DNA of 64,000 nucleotides from Collinsella aerofaciens (GTDB lineage: Bacteria; Actinomycetota; Coriobacteriia; Coriobacteriales; Coriobacteriaceae). The DNA lies in NCBI GenBank assembly GCA_008668235.1, contig RQCP01000043.1, positions 76,197 through 140,196 of the forward strand, written 5' to 3'. The notes beneath the pieces are model-generated. The model made no database searches and was not told the DNA's origin. It saw nothing but the letters and a program-made list of their open reading frames with translations. A program made the translations under genes and the position numbers. Shown here piece after piece: positions 59,718-64,000 of the stretch; the stretch's first letter is position 1, and each line of letters begins with the position of its first letter.

Positions 59718-59748
59718 TGACCTAAAGTCAGGTTTAGGTATTACCCTT
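59718..59748 (+). promoter_or_regulatory. MerR-type promoter with dyad in a long spacer
   Basis: ACCTAAA and TTTAGGT form a dyad (59721-59740) between TTGACC (59718-59723) and TACCCT (59743-59748). The 19-base spacer is the hallmark of MerR-activated promoters. It points toward the gene at 59908. Confidence 0.75.
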
Positions 59749-59907
59749 ATTCTCGTCAATATAAATTGGGAACGCAAGGGGTGTTTCGTAATTTCCGGTC
59801 GCCCCGCCCTTGAGCAGGCGCGACGAATGGGCATGGGAATTTAGGCGGGCAGTTTGGCCGCGCGGAAGCGGATTCGTATTCAGAACCATCGACAGGAGGA
59901 ATCAAAC

Positions 59908-60672
59908 ATGACGATTAAGCAGACGGCGGGCAGGGATGCCCTGGGGGAGTTCGCCCCCAAATTCGCACAGCTCAACGATGATGTGCTGTTCGGCGAGGTG
60001 TGGAGCCGGGAGGGTGAGCTTTCCTTGCGCGATCGCAGCATAGTGACGGTGGTTGCCCTGATGGCGCAGGGGCTGACGGACTCTTCGTTCCAATATCATC
60101 TGATGTCAGCAAAGAACAACGGGGTGACCAGGACTGAGATAGCGGAAATCCTTACGCACGCTGCGTTTTACGCAGGCTGGCCCAAGGCATGGGCGGCCTT
60201 CCGCATGGCGAAGGAGGTCTGGGCGGATAGCGATGCCGCTGATGCAAGAGCTAGGCATCAAAACGAGATGGCCTTTCCCATCGGTGCCCCCAACGACGCA
60301 TTTGCGAAGTACTTTATCGGGCAAAGCTACCTCGCGCCCCTTTCCACAGAGCAGGTCGGCGTCTATAACGTGACGTTCGAGCCCGGCTGCCGCAACAACT
60401 GGCACGTCCATCACGCCAAGAGCGGCGGCGGACAGATCCTCGTCTGCGTGGCTGGTCGAGGGCTTTACCAGGAATGGGGCAAACCGGCACAAGAACTGTG
60501 TCCTGGCGATGTAGTGAATATTCCCGCGGGCGTAAAGCACTGGCACGGTGCGGCGCCTGACAGTTGGTTCTCTCATCTCGCGGTGGAAGTTCCAGGCGAG
60601 GAGGCCTCCAACGAGTGGTTGGAGCCCGTGGACGACGAGGAATATATCAAAGCGACTAACAAGGAGGCTTAA
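59908..60672 (+). CDS. Carboxymuconolactone decarboxylase-cupin fusion protein
   Basis: A 254-residue protein with a CAGGAGG site. The N-terminal part (about 1-110) is an AhpD/CMD-like helical domain (LSLRDRSIVTVVALMAQG, TEIAEILTHAAFYAGWPKAWAAF). The C-terminal part (about 135-235) is a cupin with metal-binding residues in NNWHVHHAKSGGGQILVCVAG and VNIPAGVKHWHGAA. The CxxC of AhpD is missing, so peroxidase activity is doubtful. The promoter geometry suggests activation by the divergent MerR protein. Confidence 0.9.
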   Translation: MTIKQTAGRDALGEFAPKFAQLNDDVLFGEVWSREGELSLRDRSIVTVVALMAQGLTDSSFQYHLMSAKNNGVTRTEIAEILTHAAFYAGWPKAWAAFRMAKEVWADSDAADARARHQNEMAFPIGAPNDAFAKYFIGQSYLAPLSTEQVGVYNVTFEPGCRNNWHVHHAKSGGGQILVCVAGRGLYQEWGKPAQELCPGDVVNIPAGVKHWHGAAPDSWFSHLAVEVPGEEASNEWLEPVDDEEYIKATNKEA

Positions 60673-61519
60673 ATACCTTCGCCGTCCGCGCCACCGAGAG
60701 TAGGGCGCCCAAGTCGGTCTGGATCGCCTCTGCCTTGCTTCCAAGCTGCAGCGGAGCTGAGTCGCCCGAGATGTTTGCACTCAACAGATGCGCATCCGGC
60801 AGCTTTGCGGTCATGCTCCAGAACGGGAGCGTGATGATGCCGGGGGTCATCTCGCCCACGCCGAGCTCCAGCAACAGCACGCGGCTACTACCGCACTCGC
60901 GCACGAAGCGCTCGTATCGCCCGAGGCCCTCGCGCCATGCCGCACCCTGCAGAAACGTGTCGTCGCGCACCCACGGCACAAGCTGCCAGCGACAGTACGG
61001 GCATCGGGGGACATCCTCGCTGCGGATCTCGAACCCCGTCATGCTCGCGAGCATGCGCTCGACGTAGGGGCCCGCGTCGAAGAGCTCGTCGCAGCATGGC
61101 TGCTTGCATTGAAGGTGCGCGAAGCTTCCCTGATAGTTGCAGGTCCTCTCGGCGGGAAACGCCTTCTCGACCTGGGTGTCCACATTGGTGCTCAGGATGA
61201 AGTAGTCCTTATGGCCGATGAGGGACCGTAGGTCGAGATAGGGCTGCGAGGCCGGCTCGCGCAGCATGAAGTCGATGTATCGCGCGTAGTAGGCCCATTG
61301 CTGCTCGAGACTGGGGTAGAGGTGGTAGAAGCCGTCGAAAAGGCTCTTGAAGCCAAAGGCTTGCTGCCAGTCCGCCATTCCGGCGCGCGCCATGCCCGCG
61401 CGGTTGTAATGGTTGAACCCCGCGGCGCTCGACATGCCCGAGCCGATGCCGACGATGATGGCGTCGGCATCGTCGATAAGGCCTCGAAGCCTATTCGCAT
61501 CTCTTTCTAGGGGCGGCAT
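60656..61519 (-). CDS. Class-M-like sirtuin (SIR2 family), paralogue 1
   Basis: A 287-residue NAD-dependent protein. NAD-binding is IVGIGSGMSSAAGFNHYNR, and FILSTNVDTQVEKAF is the TxNxD motif. The position of the deacetylase His reads NYQGSFAHLQC (Gln instead of His), as in class M enzymes that ADP-ribosylate proteins. The zinc site is LQCKQPCCD...PRCPYCRWQL. It ends 17 bases inside the convergent decarboxylase-cupin gene and overlaps its upstream paralogue by 13 bases. Confidence 0.85.
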   Translation of the reverse strand: MPPLERDANRLRGLIDDADAIIVGIGSGMSSAAGFNHYNRAGMARAGMADWQQAFGFKSLFDGFYHLYPSLEQQWAYYARYIDFMLREPASQPYLDLRSLIGHKDYFILSTNVDTQVEKAFPAERTCNYQGSFAHLQCKQPCCDELFDAGPYVERMLASMTGFEIRSEDVPRCPYCRWQLVPWVRDDTFLQGAAWREGLGRYERFVRECGSSRVLLLELGVGEMTPGIITLPFWSMTAKLPDAHLLSANISGDSAPLQLGSKAEAIQTDLGALLSVARTAKVFKPPC

Positions 61520-62205
61520 CGGATGATCTCCTCGAAAGCCGGGACCATATCGCCGTCAACGAGAATCGTTTCGCACGAAACATCGGGCGCCATGGCCTGG
61601 CTGTAGTTGAACACGATGTAGGTGGCGTGCTCGCAGGCGTTCGCGATCTGGGCGAGCATGTGCTTTATGACGCCGTTGCGCAGCCCCACGCCAAGTTCGA
61701 GGATGGCGACCCTGCCGTTGCGATGGGTGCGCACAAGGCGTTCGAGCTCCTCGAGCTGGGCCATGGCGAGGGCGTCTGGATGAGCGAGACGCATTTCGTC
61801 GACCGACGTGTGTATGCTCCCTTCCGTTTCGAGTACGCGGTTCTCGTTGAACCCTGCACGTGCAAAGTGTCCGTCGATATTACACGTGATCACGAAGGTG
61901 TCAGCGTGCTCCGTAAGATCCCGCAGCCCGTTCATGAGCGGGCTGGGCTCATATTCAAGATATTCCTTTTGATGGAACCGCTCGGCCCATCGGCGTCGCA
62001 CGCTGGCATCCGGGGAGGCGAGCCCCTGCAGTATGCAGCCGATGCCGTCTGCTTGAGCGAGGTCCCCGTACGCCTCTCGGAAATGAGTATCGGCGCAGAA
62101 GAGGTTGAGCCCCTCCGCCATGTCGAGTCCGTTGCTAGCACCGATGATGACAAGATCCGCCTCGGCTAGCGCCCTGCCTATGCGAACTGCTTTCGCCGCC
62201 CCCAT
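61507..62205 (-). CDS. Reduced sirtuin-like protein without zinc module, paralogue 2
   Basis: A 232-residue SIR2-like protein (MGAAKAVRIGRALAEADLVII). The NAD-binding segment IIGASNGLDMAEGLNLF and the TCNIDGHFARAGF motif are kept. The zinc cysteines are gone and the His position reads LETEGSIHTSVDE. It may be a non-catalytic partner or a hydrolase with altered chemistry. It sits between two fuller paralogues in the same operon. Confidence 0.78.
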   Translation of the reverse strand: MGAAKAVRIGRALAEADLVIIGASNGLDMAEGLNLFCADTHFREAYGDLAQADGIGCILQGLASPDASVRRRWAERFHQKEYLEYEPSPLMNGLRDLTEHADTFVITCNIDGHFARAGFNENRVLETEGSIHTSVDEMRLAHPDALAMAQLEELERLVRTHRNGRVAILELGVGLRNGVIKHMLAQIANACEHATYIVFNYSQAMAPDVSCETILVDGDMVPAFEEIIRCRP

Positions 62206-62208
62206 GCG

Positions 62209-63174
62209 CTACCTCCCCAGCGTCTTGCGCACGTCGGCGAGCACGTCGGCGATGTCGGCGCGAACGGCGAGCCCCCGATCCTCGATCGCGCGGGGGAGAA
62301 ACTGCGTCTTGTTGTTTACGGCAATGTAGCTAGCCTGCGGCAACTGCGCCGTGAGGGCCCAGAACGACTCCTGGATAAACGCGGGCGTCATGCGGCCCAC
62401 GCCCAGCTCGAGGAAAAGAATCCTCTGCCGCGCGTGCGCGTCGAGCCAGTCGGACACCTTGTGGTATTGCTCCTCGTAGAGCTCGCCCTGCAGGAAGTTG
62501 CCGTAGCCGCGAACCCAGGGGAACGCCTCTGCCCCGCAGCGCGGGCAGCGCGGCACGAGCTCCGTCGGAACCTCAAGGCCGTCTCCTATGGCCTCTACCA
62601 TGCGGGAGACCGGCTCGACCGCGTCCCACACCTCGTCAGTGCAACAGCGGGAGCACTGAAAGAAGCGGTGGTCGCCTTGGATCTCGGCCACCTTCTCCCA
62701 GGGATAGAGCTTCACAAACTGCGTGTCTTGGTTGGTGGTGAGCACGAAGAAATCCTTCTCGGCGAGAATAGCGTCGAGGTCCTTGTAGGGCTTGCGTAGT
62801 GGGGCGTTGAGCGTAGTGTCGAGGAAGGTGGCGAGGTATCCCCAGCGCGCCTCGGCGGTGGGCCAGCGGTAGAACGACCCCTCGAAAGCGCTCTTGAAAC
62901 CGTAGCGTTCGGCGAATTTGCCGAAATGCCTGCGATAGGTCGCGTTGTCCTCGTAGTAGAAGTCGCCGCCGCCCGCCGCGGAGAGCCCGGAGGCCCCGCC
63001 CACCAGCACGCAATCGGCTTCCTCGATCATGTGGGCGAAGTCCTTGATTTGCTGGTCGTAGGGCTCGGACTCGCGGTCACTCAGCTCATAGGGCGTGCCG
63101 CCGCTGCGGTAGGCGGCCTGAAGGGAAAACGATCGGTTGGTGAGCTCGACAACGAGCTGCTCGTATAGAGTCAC
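62209..63174 (-). CDS. Class-M-like sirtuin (SIR2 family), paralogue 3
   Basis: A 321-residue protein. The GTG at 63174 follows an AAGAAGG site; longer in-frame starts run into the control region. NAD motif is LVGGASGLSAAGGGDFYYED, then FVLTTNQDTQFVKLY. EIQGDHRFFQCSRCCTDE again has Gln in place of the usual His, and the zinc pairs are FQCSRCC and PRCPRCGAEAF. It is the first gene of the sirtuin operon, divergent from a TetR regulator. Macrodomain, GcvH-L and lipoate ligase genes that often accompany SirTM are not nearby. Confidence 0.85.
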   Translation of the reverse strand: MTLYEQLVVELTNRSFSLQAAYRSGGTPYELSDRESEPYDQQIKDFAHMIEEADCVLVGGASGLSAAGGGDFYYEDNATYRRHFGKFAERYGFKSAFEGSFYRWPTAEARWGYLATFLDTTLNAPLRKPYKDLDAILAEKDFFVLTTNQDTQFVKLYPWEKVAEIQGDHRFFQCSRCCTDEVWDAVEPVSRMVEAIGDGLEVPTELVPRCPRCGAEAFPWVRGYGNFLQGELYEEQYHKVSDWLDAHARQRILFLELGVGRMTPAFIQESFWALTAQLPQASYIAVNNKTQFLPRAIEDRGLAVRADIADVLADVRKTLGR

Positions 63175-63317
63175 TGGATACCTTCTTTCAGTTATTATGA
63201 ACAGGTGTTGATAAAAAGTATCCATGTTGATTTGTGCGAGAGCAATGAACAGCTTCGATGCGCTGTCGATAAACGAGCGTTTGCTGGGCATTGTCGGGCG
63301 TTGTAATTGGAGGGGCA

Positions 63318-63872
63318 ATGGAAACGGGGAAGATGGACCGTCGCCGACGCTATACGCTCTCGGTCATACGGGAGGCGTTCTTTGCGCTGCTGGCCGAGGT
63401 TGGCTTCGCGAAGATGACGGTAGCGGATATCTGCCGCCGCGCCGATATCAACCGCGGCACGTTCTATCTGCACTACGAGGACAAGTTCGCGCTGCTCGAC
63501 GAACTTATCGACGAGGCCCCGGCGGCGGCGCCGCCGCTTGAGGGAACGGAGGCGGGCGCCCTCTGCCAGCGCCCGCCGGCAAATGATGACTATTATCTGC
63601 TCTACTCGGATGACGACGCGTACGCCCGGGTGGCACAGCGCGTCGTCGAGCGCGGCGCCGAGCAGATGGTTCCCTCGATCATGGAGGAGACCGGGCTCTC
63701 GCGCGAGGACGCCTATCTGCTCTTCGTTCACAACGTCCAGGGAAATCTCGCGGTCAACCGCCTGCTCGGTTGGAGGCGAGGGCCCGAGTTTGCCCACGCC
63801 CAGGAGCTGCTTAGCGCTTATTCCGAAGGGGGCATGCGGGCGGTATCCGCCCGCTATGATTCAAGACTTTAG
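63318..63872 (+). CDS. TetR-family regulator
   Basis: A 184-residue protein starting METGKMDRRRRYTLSVIREAFFA after GGAGGGG. The helix-turn-helix is MTVADICRRADINRGTFYLHYEDKFALLDEL at about 33-63. The C-terminal ligand domain (about 85-184) is not assigned. It is divergent from the sirtuin operon, with a 143-base gap that holds repeated TGTTGAT motifs, and most likely controls it. Confidence 0.9.
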   Translation: METGKMDRRRRYTLSVIREAFFALLAEVGFAKMTVADICRRADINRGTFYLHYEDKFALLDELIDEAPAAAPPLEGTEAGALCQRPPANDDYYLLYSDDDAYARVAQRVVERGAEQMVPSIMEETGLSREDAYLLFVHNVQGNLAVNRLLGWRRGPEFAHAQELLSAYSEGGMRAVSARYDSRL

Positions 63873-63876
63873 TCTG

Positions 63877-63943
63877 CTGGCCGCGCAGCGGCCAGCTTTA
63901 AACCACCCGCTACGCGGGTGGAGACAAACGGCTTTACAAAGCC
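63877..63943. repeat. Three adjacent hairpins at the window edge
   Basis: CTGGCCGC/GCGGCCAG (63877-63895), CCACCCGC/GCGGGTGG (63903-63921) and GGCTTT/AAAGCC (63930-63943) are perfect short stems. The first could terminate the TetR gene. The second and third resemble the subterminal hairpins of IS200/IS605-type elements, whose transposase would lie beyond the window. Confidence 0.5.
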
Positions 63944-64000
63944 ACCCCTCCGACCGATATTGACGATTGTTCAGGCCGTCAAGAATTCGAGTCGAAGGGG

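Overview
The window looks like the chromosome of a gut Coriobacteriia, most likely Collinsella or a close relative. Support: a high-GC backbone, a type III glutamine synthetase, a UPF0210 protein, a MetH without its reactivation domain plus a separate activation protein, a single-chain MurT-GatD, and PTS/fermentative enzymes in an actinobacterial-type genome. The species call is inference; no rRNA is present.

Backbone, 1-24.3 kb: a cut-off methyltransferase; UPF0210; a methionine/folate operon on the minus strand (metF, activation protein, metH); glnN; tRNA-Glu(UUC) in a repeat-rich spacer; an operon of two helical-repeat hypothetical proteins with murT-gatD downstream; an iron alcohol dehydrogenase; gldA and a gldA remnant; a polyferredoxin; ychF; a small membrane protein; a divergent hypothetical/XRE pair around a 24-bp palindrome; ansA; guaA.

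Island 1, about 24.3-42.45 kb: an integrative mobilizable element at the 3' end of guaA. It carries a type III restriction-modification operon (small RHH protein, Mod, Res) whose mod gene holds a G9 tract, a DUF2958 gene, two exported proteins, and a mobilization module (VirD4-like coupling protein, MobL-type relaxase, accessory proteins, VapE-like ATPase). A tyrosine integrase, an excisionase-like protein and a divergent XRE regulator with three spaced operators complete it. A near copy of the last 15 bases of guaA lies at 42440-42454, just beyond the regulator.

Island 2, about 42.45-57.55 kb: no integrase, but another diverged copy of the guaA end at 57538-57552. It holds gene remnants, an AAA/DUF4143 ATPase, a pair formed by a DUF4365-like protein and a protein with a HEPN-type Rx4H motif, and a complete sugar locus: LevR-like regulator, mannose-family PTS IIB-IIC-IID-IIA, a GH172/DUF2961 glycosidase and a ROK fructokinase. 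I infer uptake and cleavage of a fructofuranosyl (or D-arabinofuranosyl) saccharide. A lower-GC cassette of three methyltransferases, apparently of Firmicutes origin, ends it.

Flank, 57.6-64 kb: a DUF6019 mini-protein, a YjdF protein with a possible yjdF riboswitch leader, an ATPase remnant, a MerR regulator divergent from a carboxymuconolactone decarboxylase-cupin fusion, and three tandem class-M-like sirtuin genes divergent from a TetR regulator. The window ends in hairpins that could be an IS200/IS605-type end.
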